The position numbers and the translations under genes were made by a program. Of a stretch of 64,000 nt of DNA, positions 47,201 through 59,290 are shown piece after piece (the stretch's first letter is position 1; each line of letters opens with the position of its first letter). Source of the stretch: Nepenthes gracilis. Its lineage: Eukaryota; Streptophyta; Magnoliopsida; Caryophyllales; Nepenthaceae. The stretch spans positions 19,861,299-19,925,298 of the forward strand of contig BSYO01000009.1 in NCBI GenBank assembly GCA_033239525.1, given 5' to 3'. The notes below the pieces were generated by a model, which was not told the DNA's origin, made no database searches, and saw only the letters and a list, made by a program, of their open reading frames with translations.

Positions 47201-49401
47201 TTTCAGTATTGGCAATATTGGGTAAGACGTGTCAATATCGAATGATTCAGATGCAAGTATTTTTTTAATGAATCGAAAACTGAGGGTGAATATTGGCCGA
47301 TATAAAGCAATATATTGCTAGTAAAACAATCATATCGCAAAGTTATCATGGTATGGACCCCTCGATACCTATACATCAACCAATATTTTATTCCCTACTC
47401 AGTACTGATTCACTTCCACAACTTTTAGCACTTAATTTCACACAAATACTTTCAGAGGAATAGAGAACAATTGAGCTATTCATGCAATTCAAAATGCTAA
47501 AAGAGTAAATGTGCTTTGTTTTTCACCTACATATAAAAGATACAGCAAGATTTGAAGTATTAACAATAGACTTGATCATGAACTTGGAGACCCACCTAGC
47601 CTGAGAAAAAATGGGGTTGATCCATAAATATTCTGTTGTTGATGCAAGAAGTTATGAGATGTTCGCTACTATTAAGAAGGGCAAAGAGCTCCGTTTCAAA
47701 ATGCAATGTCGAAACTATAAGAATGAGTTGAGTGTATCCAAAAATTTTACTACATGCTTTTTGATGGAAGGAGAGTCGAGATTTGAGTTGTCCTATGCAT
47801 GACTAATATTGTTAAACTCAAACAGGGATCAAAACTGGAGATTGCACCAAGAATTAAGAACAAAAAAAGTGATTTAAATTCCAGAGCATGAGTGTGCTTT
47901 TATTAGATAAGCATGTTGAATAAGGAACCAACAAAAAAAAAAAAAAAAACAGAAGTTTCCCAAAAATCGATATCCATGGATATATATACCTCAAATTTCC
48001 AAACCAGCCATTTTCCACCTTTTATGAGTTGTGAATTTGTTTTATTTTCAACAAAGCTTCCCAGAAACTCAGCACAAGTTTCAGGAGCTGCTCTAGATAG
48101 CCTGTAATTAAACCACTCCTCAACATCACCACATTCTTGAGCCCCTCGAACTCCAAGCTTCATCTGTCAAAAAGCAATCATAAATATCTATCTTCAGAAG
48201 TTAAGAAATGACAAGTAGAACACAATTTACATTAGGTATCTTATAAAACAGAAAGAATAATTAGCTACTGGGCTCTTTTCTCTTGTCATATTTATTTTTC
48301 CAGCTCTTAAGTACTTAGAAAGTCCCTTCCTCTAAAGTTTTCAACACTTGCAAGACCTATTTCTTCAAAACCTCTTAATTGTTCAGCAATCAAGTGTTCT
48401 TTTCTTTTAAATTTTCAACACAAAGTTTTCAAATAATATCCTATGCGTTTTAATCGGTCAAAAGATGAGATACTGATGTTTGAGAGCTTTACAAGAGTCA
48501 TTCTTTTTGGAAATTCTTAGCAAAAGCAATGATGAATTTAAGATTCAACAAGTTTATTGATGCTTCAGCACTATAGACTTAGAATTTCAGGCAAAGAAAT
48601 ACTTTCTAAAGGTTGGAAGTCTTATTTCCTCAACATTTCTCAAATTTTAAGCATTTTAGACAGCTCGCATTAAGAAGAATTTAAGAGAAAGAAACAAATA
48701 GGAGAAAATTTTGTTTGAATTTAGTAGCACGCTAGTAAATTTCCCATCAGATTCCACCTCCCAAACCCAACAAAATTTTGAAGAATCCTTAAAAATAATT
48801 TGAATTCGCACAAAAAAAAAAAGAAATTTAACGATTTATTTACCTGTTTCAAAATAACCTTCTTCTTGAACCTCTCAGCCAATTCTAAACCTCTCCCTCT
48901 TCCCATCTTCTTTACACTGTCATCAACATTTACATTCTTTGGCACTACAACACCGGAATAAACAATCCCAAAAGAGCCTTCTCCCAGTCGATCAGTAATC
49001 AAAAAATCCCTCTTCTCCAACCTTCTCTTCCCAGTTAAACTATCGAAACCCATTTGCAGAGGAGCCAGAATATATGCGTCAATGGCACCCATTAGCACGC
49101 CTGGCCTTGCAGTCAAGTATGTCCACGTCAGCCCTGAAAAAAGGGCAATCCCCCATTTCTCCGCATCCGGAATCTCTCCGGCGAACCTCTGAAACTGCTC
49201 GTATCCTGATTGGAAAACAGGGAGTACGGGCAACGATTGTCCCAGATGAAGGGCATTGTCTATAAATGAATTACACCTGATTAAGCTTCTTTTAGGGCGG
49301 CTTCTGAGCGAATAGAGATGAGTTTGCGTTCTGTGTTTTGAAACAGAGGGAGAAATAGACGTGGGTTTTGCAGGGGGAGCAGGTGAAAGCAGAGAGGCCA
49401 T
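44243..49401 (-). CDS. STN8: Thylakoid serine/threonine kinase STN8, four exons
   Basis: Coding exons on the minus strand: 49401-48844, 48163-47990, 47134-46730 and 44593-44243. They give exactly 495 aa, the length of the Arabidopsis protein. STN8 sits in the thylakoid membrane and phosphorylates photosystem II core proteins (D1, D2, CP43) in the light. Visible features: an N-terminal Ser/Arg/Lys-rich plastid transit peptide (about 1-45); a hydrophobic segment around 82-115 (WGIALFSGLTWTYLTARPGV, then AIDAYILAPL), which anchors the protein; glycine loop GEGSFG (140-145); Lys185; the exon-2 block EEWFNYRLSRAAPETCAEFL; the catalytic loop HRDVKPAN (305-312); DFGAA (325-329); and the STN-family C-terminus RGRLSAAAALRHPYFLLGGD. 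These blocks separate it from STN7. Introns 2 and 3 hold AT-rich repeat debris, including a foldback element at 45930-46110. Confidence 0.96.
45930..46110. mobile_element. Small foldback (MITE-like) element in STN8 intron 3
   Basis: The left arm contains GGGATCCTACTCCGAGGAGC and AGGATGCTTTATCC. The complement of the right arm reads GGGATCTTGCTCCGCAGAGT and AGGATGCTTCACC. The arms enclose about 80 bp of T-rich then A-rich sequence that can also pair. A transcript would fold into a long hairpin. No clear target duplication was found. Confidence 0.65.
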
Positions 49402-51253
49402 TGATTTTGCTAGGAGGAGTTAATAGCTTCGCAGATTGTGTTGTGAAGATGGATGGGTGCCCTTTTTCATTTTCTTTTTCTTTTTTTCTTCTTTTTCATA
49501 CAAAATGGTGAATGCCAGCCCCCAGCGGTGGCTGATTCGCTTCCACGCAAATAGTAGGTTTATCCATGGGGAAAGATAAATGGGAACGGGTAAAGAGGAA
49601 ACTATTTTCCCCCTTTGTACATTCTTTAAGAATTATAAAGTAAGCGTATTTTTTAAAATATTTTGTTGAAGTATTAAAATATTTATATTTTAAAAAATAA
49701 TAATAAAATATAATTATTATATTATTTAATTTTCAAATAATATAAAATAAAAATTATTAAATATATAATAAGAGGACTCTTACGCATTTTATAATATGCC
49801 CTCCTAATCTGGATAAACATGGTGAGAGTCGTAAGACTAATGAAAATTATCCAACAAAGGCATCATAATTTACACATACTTTTAAAAATTCTAAACTAAT
49901 ATGAAAATGCTATTTTACATAATTATATTTTATTAAATTTCATGTTATAATAAACAGATGACACTTTCAATTGCTATATTATAGCATAATTAGTATTTGA
50001 ACTAGTGTCTTGCCGGTGCTATAATTATTTTATTCGGGATTTGAGTTTGAATATAATAACTGTAATTCTATACATATTAAACAATAAGATTAAAAGGTAT
50101 AAGTTTTATTCATAAGTTTTTTTATTATAATATTTAAGTCAGTATAAAGTCAATAAAAAGTAAAGAAGAGAAATAGATTATCAAATCCTTGAGAGTTTAG
50201 TGTGGGACTCTTAATATTAACCAAATTATGCTATGGGGGGCCAAGCATTGTAAAGAGCTCAACGAGCGCTATGTTGCCTTTCATGGAGAAAGATCTCTAA
50301 CGTGTCAAATTTAAAATAATATTCAATTGTTTGAAAGGTGATGTGTTGACGCTTTCACTGAGTGAGATCTCTACTCGTGAGTGTGGGGATAGCACCTTAC
50401 CCTTGGAGCAGCTAAGATCTCATTGGCTGCAAATACTGTCTTTGTCAGAGACCGACAATGACTTCGTCCTTGTAAATTAATGGTTTAACCTTTAATCGTT
50501 GCGGCGTTGTGAGTGAGTTTTATTAGCATGTTCTTTCTTTCTAGAGCCAGATTTTCGTAAATGAAATTGGTGAAATATTTATAAGTTAAATGCTAAATAT
50601 AGGTGCTAAGATTTCCTCACAACATTGTCATCCTATTAAATCACATAATTTCTAAAAAATCTTTCTTTTCAGAATTTTCCAGCATTTGCTCTTACCTTTT
50701 GGGCAAGTCAAGGGTGATTAGGAGAGCCGATGAGGCTCTTTCGATCAGTCAGTTCAATAGATCTAGGTTCGAGACGCACTGGTACCCAATACAATAGTTT
50801 AAAAAATCCATTTTGATTTCAAAAGCTGGAGTAAGAAGTTGCTGTTACAATGAGTAATTTTCCCAAAAAAGAAAAGAAACTTTGGTCGATGCTCCAATCT
50901 ACAATTTTCACAAGCCACTGATGTAAGAAGGTTCCATTTTAACGTCACATCACAGAAGCTCTGTCAAGACCAAAAATGTGCAGCTATTCAAAGAATAACT
51001 GGTAACAACATCAAGGAAAAACCATATGGCAAGTTTACATAAGAAATTTATGCTTTTGACCATATAAAATTTATATCAGAATCCCAGAAGAAATCTAACA
51101 AGGTAAATTGCAATGACAATGACTGAAATTAATTGCTTAATGTGAAAGCTGAAACCTGCAATGTTAAAAACACTGATAAAGAAGAAATCAAACTGAGATA
51201 TATCATGAACATCTCTAGAAAACACTTGGTATTGAGTTCTTTAATATTAGAGA
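49402..51253. other. Intergenic region between S6 kinase (3' end) and STN8 (5' end)
   Basis: The right part next to 49402 should hold the STN8 promoter and 5' UTR (a pyrimidine/purine-asymmetric stretch at about 49460-49500). The part up to 51253 should hold the S6 kinase 3' UTR. 49620-50200 is AT-rich. A GC-richer patch at about 50215-50530 resembles repeat sequence but was not identified. No coding gene is seen. Confidence 0.4.
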
Positions 51254-54200
51254 CTAGGCACACTCGTCCAAAGGACTCCGGGCATGAAGAAAGCTGGCAG
51301 CAGGCCTAACATAAGTGAAGTCCTTAAAGATGAGATTGCCGTTGGCATTTGGGCTGGCAGCTGGAGAATCAATAATTGGCATGTCAGTCCAGCGTTTCTC
51401 AAAGTTGGCAACGCAGTGTTTTCCGGCAACTGTTGGGCGGAAGCTCGGCTGAATATCCCTCGCCTCCAGCTTCTTCCAGTTAATGGGCTTGAACCATTTG
51501 TGGTTCTTTATCTCCTCGCTCCCAGTTGGCCCGCTGCCGAGGCGCTTGCTTGGATCTTTCTGCAGAAGCTGAAAAACAGTATGCCATTGTCTCAGTTTTC
51601 TTCTTACATCAAAGAGAGAAGAAGATTCTGACCGGTCATTTTCAATTTTTTTTCTCTTTTCCTCCCTCCATCTTGACCCAATGTGGAAGCACATCTCTCC
51701 CAAGCAAATAAGGGGTAAAATTACACAACTGTGTAAAAAAGAGTACCAAAATAAAGGAAAAACAAAGATATATCTAAGAGACCTAAGTCAGCCACCTTCT
51801 ACCTGTGATGGTTGACTACCCAAAATGAGACTCAATGGAGATTTCATTTCATCACAGCACTCCTAAGCAAAAACTGTATAAAGAGATCATTAGTGTCCCT
51901 GTCTTTTTAACATGTAATTACTTACCTATCCCCCGAAAAAGTTTTAAAAAAATTTATTTGTCGTCAACTACTCCTTTAAAGGGTAAGCATCTGAAGCCTC
52001 ATTCTCTTATTAATTAGTATCTTATTATCCCCCCAAAAAAGGTACTTTAGGCCTTACCCCTTTCAGCAGAGAATGTGCTTCGCTTGACAAAAATGCTGGC
52101 AGCTTGATCTTATCTTTAATAATCTTTTGCTGGATTTTCCCCCTATTGCCACCTACAAAAGGAGGCTGCAAGAGCAAAAGACAGTTCATTAAGTAATCCT
52201 ACCTTTTGTCCCAAGTAATTGTCATGCATTTTCCATAGGAAGACAAAACAAACTGCAGGCATCAAAATGACTGAAATATCATGATCCCATGGAGGTCATT
52301 CTCATCACAATCCACACTTGTGTGGAATTGGCAATAGCTGCCACATCGGAGAAATGCGAGGCCACTAGAAAATATTGGCTTATCATAAAAGAGTCGAAGG
52401 AAATATGTCACCAGTTAATCACACTCAATGGCTTCTAGTCTCTTCACATTTGTTACCAACCATCATTCCTAGGAAATGTCATCAAAATGATACCTAATTT
52501 TTCTTTTCTGTCACACTTCTCTTGAATGACCTCATATCCTCTGGCAATTGTAAGTATATACGGGAAAAACTGTGGCACCCCCTCATAAACAGCAACATTC
52601 ACTCTCCACAATTCTAAGTCACATATGTGCAAGTACATGTTATCTATAAATTAATGCTGACCTTCCCAGTGACCATCTCAAAGATCAAGACTCCTACACT
52701 CCACCAGTCTGCAGCCTTATCATGGCCCTTCCCAATAAAAATTTCAGGGGCCATATATTCCACTGTCCCACACATGGAATTTGACCTTTCATTCTCCTGA
52801 AATTGCTTTGCAAGACCAAAATCAGTCAATATAACCTGCAATTAAAAAAAAAACACATGATGTCAAGCGAAGTGGACAAAAAATCAGCACGGTTCTAAAT
52901 AATGGGAAAAGAGGGAAGTGAGAATGGGAGATTGAGAAGAAGAATACATGGCCATCTGCATCCAGTAGAATATTTTCTGGTTTAAGATCCCTATGCATAA
53001 TACCATTAGCATGAAGGTGAGATACTGCAGAAACAATTTCTGCAGCATATATGCGTGCCAGATCCTCCCTGTAATCATTTTCCAACTATAGTTTAGATAA
53101 TGTCCATATAGCAGCTGCATCATTGGAGAGAGATCGAGTAGAAGTACCTGAAAAGACCATGGTGGTAGAGCTGAAAGAAAAGGTGACCCCCGTTTACAAA
53201 ATCCAGCACAAGGTATAGTCTGTATTTTGTCTGCAGATCAAAGAATAAGATGTAAACATTTGACTAAGAGTTTCAGAATGGACAAGATGGATATTCACTG
53301 TTTTGAAGAAATACAATCCTCACAAGAACTGAACTTTTGAATTTTGAGTTTTGGGTCATACCCTTGTAAATTGTACAGCCATTGCACATGTTGGTTTTTC
53401 AGTTTTGGTGCTGATTGAATTTTTCTCTCAACATTCAAACGAAGTTTCAATAGAGCAAAACCCTTCCAGGCCAATTCAGCCAGACAGCCATGAGATAGCG
53501 GCTTGATCAGTGGTTTCAGGTAGGCTTCCAGTGGTTGGATTGAGGTCCAATTGTATTCTACTCTTCACCAACCCTGGTTATGTTGTAAAAGTGTAGATTA
53601 TATTACCACTTGTTTTTCGTCTTGGTCATTTTCTCTTGTTTTCTTATAGTATTGATAACCAAGGTGTGTTTTTAGTTAGTGGTAACCGATTCTTTACACA
53701 TGTTGCAGTGAAGAAATTGACTTGGTAGGGTTATTCGTATAGTTTTCTTTTTTTCTTAGTCAAGAAGGATTTCTATGTAAAATTGTTTATACAATATATG
53801 TGCTTCATTGAGTGAATTTATTGTCCCTCATAATTCAATCAAGAGAAAATGGTGGCTGATTATATCAAGGAGTCCTGGATCCCAACATTGAACACACACA
53901 GAATGAAATTAGGGGGGGAGGAAAGAACATGAGCATCGCGAAGAAAATATTTCATAGTCTAGAAATGTTGGAAGTAAAGATTACTTGAAATGAGCATCTC
54001 AGCTGGACAATAAAAGGATGATCTATCTGTGTCAAGATGTCCCTCTCAGCTTTCATGTACTCAGCATGATTCTGCTCCATTATCTTATCTTTTCGCATGA
54101 CTTTCATTGCATATATTTCAGAGGAACCCTTCCTCCTCACCTGAAATACTTTGCCAAAAGCACCTTGCCCGACAACTTTCAGTATATCAAAATTTTCAAT

Positions 54201-54656
54201 GCCCACTTCTTGTACCCTTGTGGAATTATCATCATTCTTCATATTGATTTCCTCATCTCCAGTAATCAACTCTGAAAACTCTTCAATTGTCTCGCCACTG
54301 ACACATTCAAGAAATTCTTCTGAGTCCTCTGTATCATGAAGGGTGAGTTTACTGAGCTTCAATGACTGCCTAATACAAGCTGAAGGGCCAACCAAAGAAT
54401 GTGATTGCCTGTATATGACCACTGGATCATCAAACACAAGCTCACCCTTTTCAGCAGCAGAAGCTATATTTTCTAGGTTTTCATCGTTAATGTCAGACGG
54501 TAGCTGCACAGTTAGGGGGCCAAAAACATCAGAAAAATCAAACTCCACATGATCTGTAGGCGCAACCTCAGGGAGGCTATCACGGGAAAGTAACCGGCTC
54601 TGAATGGCTTTGCATGTATGGGACTTGGCCAAAAGAGGGACTTCAGGAGTAACCAT
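51254..54656 (-). CDS. Ribosomal protein S6 kinase (AGC kinase, TOR pathway), six coding exons
   Basis: Coding exons on the minus strand: 54656-53985, 53230-53148, 53068-52948, 52835-52662, 52165-52058 and 51568-51254, giving 490 aa. This is a plant S6K of the Arabidopsis S6K1/S6K2 (ATPK1/ATPK19) type, a cytosolic/nuclear kinase that TORC1 activates and that phosphorylates ribosomal protein S6. Visible features: a TOS-like raptor-binding stretch FDFSDVFGP near residues 39-47; glycine loop GQGAFG (163-168); Lys185 in [14 protein letters not shown] (277-284); DFG (297-299); the activation-loop site [14 protein letters not shown] with Ser312 as the PDK1 site; an AGC C-terminal tail with SPA near 454-456; and the hydrophobic motif FKDFTYVR with Thr471 as the TOR site. 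All regulatory residues are present, so the gene looks active. An upstream leader intron is likely. Which of S6K1 or S6K2 it is cannot be decided. Confidence 0.95.
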
Positions 54657-57524
54657 GTTGCTAATAATTCAAAAAAGGGATCAGTGGTGCAGATGGCCCA
54701 ATTTAGTTACAGGCTGCGCAAGGAAGTTATCAAATCACCAGTAAGTGCAAGGCTGAAGGACTCCTATCAATGGCCGTAATCAAAAGGAAATTTACATAGA
54801 CAACAGGAGTTCCCAAAAAGTTCAGCAGAAGGCAAATGAACATCCAGCAGAAGAAGTCGTTCTTGTTTCCCAATTTACAGGGAACAACAGATGATGCAGC
54901 AGTTCTTGAACTCATGAAGATCAAGTACCAAATCTGTGGCCACAGCATGTACACTAGATTAAAGCAACAGTGACTATAAAAAACACGGGCACACGCAGAG
55001 ACAAAGGGAGAGAGGGAGAGTGGGTGAGTGAGAGAGCAAGTGAGAAATTAATGACAGTTATTTCAACCTAGAAGCATAAACACTTAATCTGGGGTAGCTC
55101 ACTGCATCAGGATACGTTCAGACACACTTAGATACATTTTTGGCTTGTTTTCAATTTAAAAAAAGAAGTATTTTTGTGCTAAATAGCCAAAAAAAGAGAT
55201 AGATGACTTGGGGCTGTCTACAATTCTATCAACTAGAAATCAAAGGGCAAGTAGATTACTAAAGTACTTTTGGTAACTGTTTTCCCTAACCAAGAAATTT
55301 GAGGGGAAGAGATCTTTTAGTTTAAGATTAGGAGGCACATATAATTCCTTAGATGTCATGTCTTGGCATAGCGTACAAACCAAACCACTCCAAACATGCT
55401 CTAACATACTAGGGACACATTTGAACATGTTGAGTACATCTTTCAGCTCCTTTTTGATTTTCAAAACAAAAAGAGTCTTTTTAATAAACTTAGTATTGTG
55501 CTAATTAGTAAAACAATCAAAACATATTCTCTTAGTGGAGAGAACTTACACGAACCTATTACTTTAGAAAACAGAGAGAGAAAGCTTGCAGTGGTCTAAA
55601 AAAGTTTCCAACTAGAGACGGAGAACAAGACAGTACAGAAGTGTTTTCTGTAGCTATTTTCCTTAACCAATGAAAACCGAAAAGGGAGAAAGACCTATAA
55701 ATATGCCATTTCCATGGATATAGAATTTTAAGAGCTAGTTGGACAGGATAATAGTGATGTTTCATCAAATTTTATTGCCATACTAATAAGAAATTACGGT
55801 TTTTGGTTAATGTTTCTCTAACATATTTTGTCTTCTGTTCTACAAAATTTGTGTCGTCGTGTCCGAGTTGTATTCATATCTTATGTCTGTGCTTATTGAA
55901 AAAAAAAGGAAAATATAGTAGCGCCTAGGCCTGTTGCTATATGCAATTTGCTGAACAATTCCGCAATCTATCATCTATTCCAGCAAATTATTTGATAAAA
56001 TTCAAGTGATTACTTAGTAGGATCTTGCTGATTAAGAGTCATAGGATTTGCAGGATCTTCCTCATTTGACATTAAACTAATACTTGCATAAGAATTCAGA
56101 CTAAGTGGGGCTTTTCATTGGATTTTGCAGACTAAATGTAGTCAATTTCAGTACTGTATGTGGAAAATCTTCATAACACTGAGAAGAAAATACTAAGAGA
56201 ATCTGTTGTTCTTCTGCAAGATATGCATGCTACAGTTCTTTTTTAAATCACCAATTATAACAATCACACTTGAACTCTTCATCAGAATAACTTTTTCTGG
56301 TAGAGGGAGAGGCCCATTTTCATGAATGCACATAAACTATCCCTGTTTCAATAGGACATCACAGCCTAAAAAAGAGGCATAGTAATATAAAAAGAAACCT
56401 TGGAGTAAATCGTACAACTATCACCTTGGCAGGGAAAGAGATAAAAATACATCCCAAATGGAACTAAAAACAGTTGTAACAGCCTTTCCTTATTGAGACA
56501 GCAATTCATCACCCAAATTAGAAATTCTACAAAGTACAATTATACAGAGATCCTCTACACACAATGCAATTCCATACCATCCATAGGGAAAATGGGTCAA
56601 GAGTTCCTGAAGTGTTTTTATAAGAACTATTCTTGAGAGAAACTCCACTGGATAGAAGACTTGTGCAAAGCCAGACCCATGAAATAAAGAAATATATCTC
56701 TGATTTTGTAAAAACAAGGAACACAAAGTGCTTTATGAAGAGAAAAAAATAAAGTAGCTATTTCTTACGTCATGATTTCTTAACAAGCAAAATCAAATTT
56801 CAACATCTAGTAGGCTAGAACTTGAAAAAAATAGCATAAGCAGCCTAAAGCAATAGGGGCCATGGTAAAAAGAATAGGGAATCTCTAATCACAATTTGTT
56901 TTGACCTTGTAAGAACAGTGGAAGTAAAGTATGCACAAATATACAATAGACATAATATATATTCTCTACAGATGAAAATAAAAAATCAATTTTTCTTAAA
57001 TAAGATAACTCCTAAATAAATTTGAGATAACAAAGAAATATAATGCACAATTTTTTGAGACCAAAAGAACTTCAATAACCAATTAGTTATTAAGTAAAAT
57101 CCCCTGGACTTCTTTAGCCAGTGAAAGCAATGCAATATAAAAATTAACTTATAATCAGGGTGGTACAAATATACTAAACTTTAATTAACTTGCTTTTGAC
57201 TTGTGACTCTTACCAAGAAATTTCTTCAATTTGCTCACATCAATCAAACAACATTCGACCTTTTTATCTAACTTATTTCACTTGTTAGTAAATCTACACA
57301 CATTATAGGAAGTCCATGCTACCAATGCACCAGCGAAAGTCTACAGGCTAAAGCAAGTGTACAAATAATGGAGGAAAGGGTTCAATAAAAAAACCTTGAC
57401 AATTTATCTCAAGAGAATAATATAATTTTCCTAAACAATGAATCTCTCTTTACATGAAGCAATGAGAGCTCAAGAGTTACAGCCGTATTTCTACATCTTT
57501 TTTAGTCAACAAGCACATATATAT

Positions 57525-57546
57525 ATAGAGAGAGAGAGAGAGAGAT
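57525..57546. repeat. (GA)n microsatellite
   Basis: About ten GA units follow a short TA run. Confidence 0.85.
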
Positions 57547-57659
57547 AGTTGAAAATTAGGTCAAAAAATATGGCTGTCAAGAAAGCTGTATTCCAACGCA
57601 CATGCCTACTTAATCATGCATCAGGTGCAAAGGCAGCAATGCCCCAACGCACATGTGCC

Positions 57660-57815
57660 ACACAGGCGCATACCAATCGCAGGTATAGTGGGTAAAATGC
57701 ACTCATGAGCATGTCAGGTACGCATTGAGTGTGGGTATACTGGACCAAATGTACTCATAAGGGGGTTAGGCACGCATTGAGTGTGGATATATTAGACCAA
57801 GTACGCTCATACACA
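57660..57815. repeat. Imperfect 52-bp tandem repeat
   Basis: Two clear units begin at CGCATTGAGTGTGG (57721 and 57773), each followed by a TATA.T..GACCAA stretch and then a TACTCAT or ACGCTCAT segment. A weaker partial unit precedes them from about 57660 (GGTATAGTGGGTAAAATGCA). Confidence 0.7.
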
Positions 57816-59167
57816 ATTCAAGCATAGAAACTAGAAGATGGCACATGTGCATAGAATAGGCGTATATCCGATGCTTGTCTTCATTAACGCTTGTGAATTT
57901 TCAGACCACCTGTTTATCTAATAAAAGAATATGTTCATATAAAATATTCCTAGCACATAGTACTCAAATGCACAAAGCTCACGTACAATAGGGTCTGGAG
58001 ATACGTAGTCATGTCCTTACATTACAGATAGGTTGTTTCCATTACCAAATAATAAAGGGGATATGTAGAAAAGGCAGGCCCTTTAAATTGCGATTGGGAG
58101 TAATATCTACTTACTAGCGAAAAACAAAATTCACAATCTGAAACATTTTTCATCTCTATTGCAAGAAAAGAGAGGTCGATATTTCCAACCTACAAACGAC
58201 AAATAATACAAACAGCAACGCTACATGACAATCACAATCCTATTATTGAAGCACCATAACAGGATTTGCATGATAGAGCACAATACTGCATTTGGCAACA
58301 CAATCAGCGACTTTGAAGTAAAAACTGGATAAAATTGCATTATCTAAAACACATAGTTTTTCTCCTCTGACTTTCCCTATAAGGTATTCGAATATTAAGA
58401 TTTTTCCCCCTTCTTTTCCAATCTGTCCTCTAGTTTTGTCAATAAGGTATATGTTTGAGATTTAAGTTCAACAAATCAAAATTCAACAAAAAGCAACGAA
58501 AGTTATCCAATCAGTAGACCCACCAAAGTATCAACTGCTGTCTCCACTTTCTTTACCTCACCCTTTTCTTCGCATTCATTTGTTTTACACCCTATTTTGT
58601 TACCCCGGATAGGAATATACCAATAAAAAAATGCAAATTCTTCTTTAAAGTTTTTTTTTTTTTCCCGTAAAACATTTTCATTCGAAAGTTATATTTTCTC
58701 TAACAAATATTAGAGATCCAAGCAGGGCCATAGTGAAATACGTATTCTTCCTTTCCAAACTAACACAAAAAATTAAAATAACACCCAAAATACACCACAA
58801 AATTCAAATACTAAGAGAAATCCTCGTTAATGCCCACGCGATTGTTTTGAGACCAAAAAAAATTATCAACAATAACAAAATTTGAACCAAAGCTCTATGA
58901 CAAAAAAATTATACTTGCAGATCCATCAACACACATCCAATATATGTCAGTTTCCTATAATCCCACGGTAAAGAGCTTTGAATAACGCCATATTCCACCA
59001 TTTTTTCCTTTCCTTTTACGGGAAAAAACAACCTCTTAAATAATCCGAAAGAAAATGTCAATCCATCACAAATCACAACAGAAAGAGCCCAAGATCCGTC
59101 TTCTAAGTTGAGCTTAACAAACCACCAAACCGAAACCTAATTAACAGATAAAAAAGAAGAGAAAAAG

Positions 59168-59290
59168 CGAGAGAGAGAGAGAGAGAGGACCTGATGAGGA
59201 AGCGGAGAGGAGAAGCGGCGGAGGAACAACGAAGCTGTTAGTCACAAATCGTCAGAGAACGCGGCGGAGCGCCGATTTTATATTTCGAAA
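59168..59290 (-). promoter_or_regulatory. Putative transcription start/5' UTR exon of the S6 kinase gene
   Basis: The only GC-rich island in about 8 kb (59191-59275) ends, on the minus strand, at CATCAG|GTCCTC and continues into a (CT)n tract, a common feature of plant 5' leaders and first introns. AT-rich sequence lies beyond 59276. This makes it the best candidate for the first exon of the S6 kinase transcript. Confidence 0.45.

Larger units (their letters stand above)
54661..59190 (-). other. Probable 4.5-kb intron in the 5' leader of the S6 kinase gene
   Basis: On the minus strand a splice-acceptor-like CCCTTTTTTGAATTATTAG ends at 54661, only four bases before the ATG codon. About 4.5 kb upstream CATCAG is followed by GTCCTCTC at 59190, a donor-like site at the end of a GC-rich leader. 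No other gene is found between. The interval contains a 52-bp imperfect tandem repeat and a (GA)n tract and is otherwise AT-rich. An alternative is that it is a plain promoter/intergenic region. Confidence 0.5.

Noticed and set aside
14174..54656. A functional cluster linking EF-P, eIF2-beta and S6K because all relate to translation
   Set aside because: The genes lie on different strands, act in different compartments and are separated by kilobases of repeats; chance proximity is the simpler reading.
54730..56726. Several short minus-strand open frames upstream of the S6 kinase start
   Set aside because: Their Leu/Phe/Cys-rich translations have no domain, and the region fits better as a leader intron or promoter.
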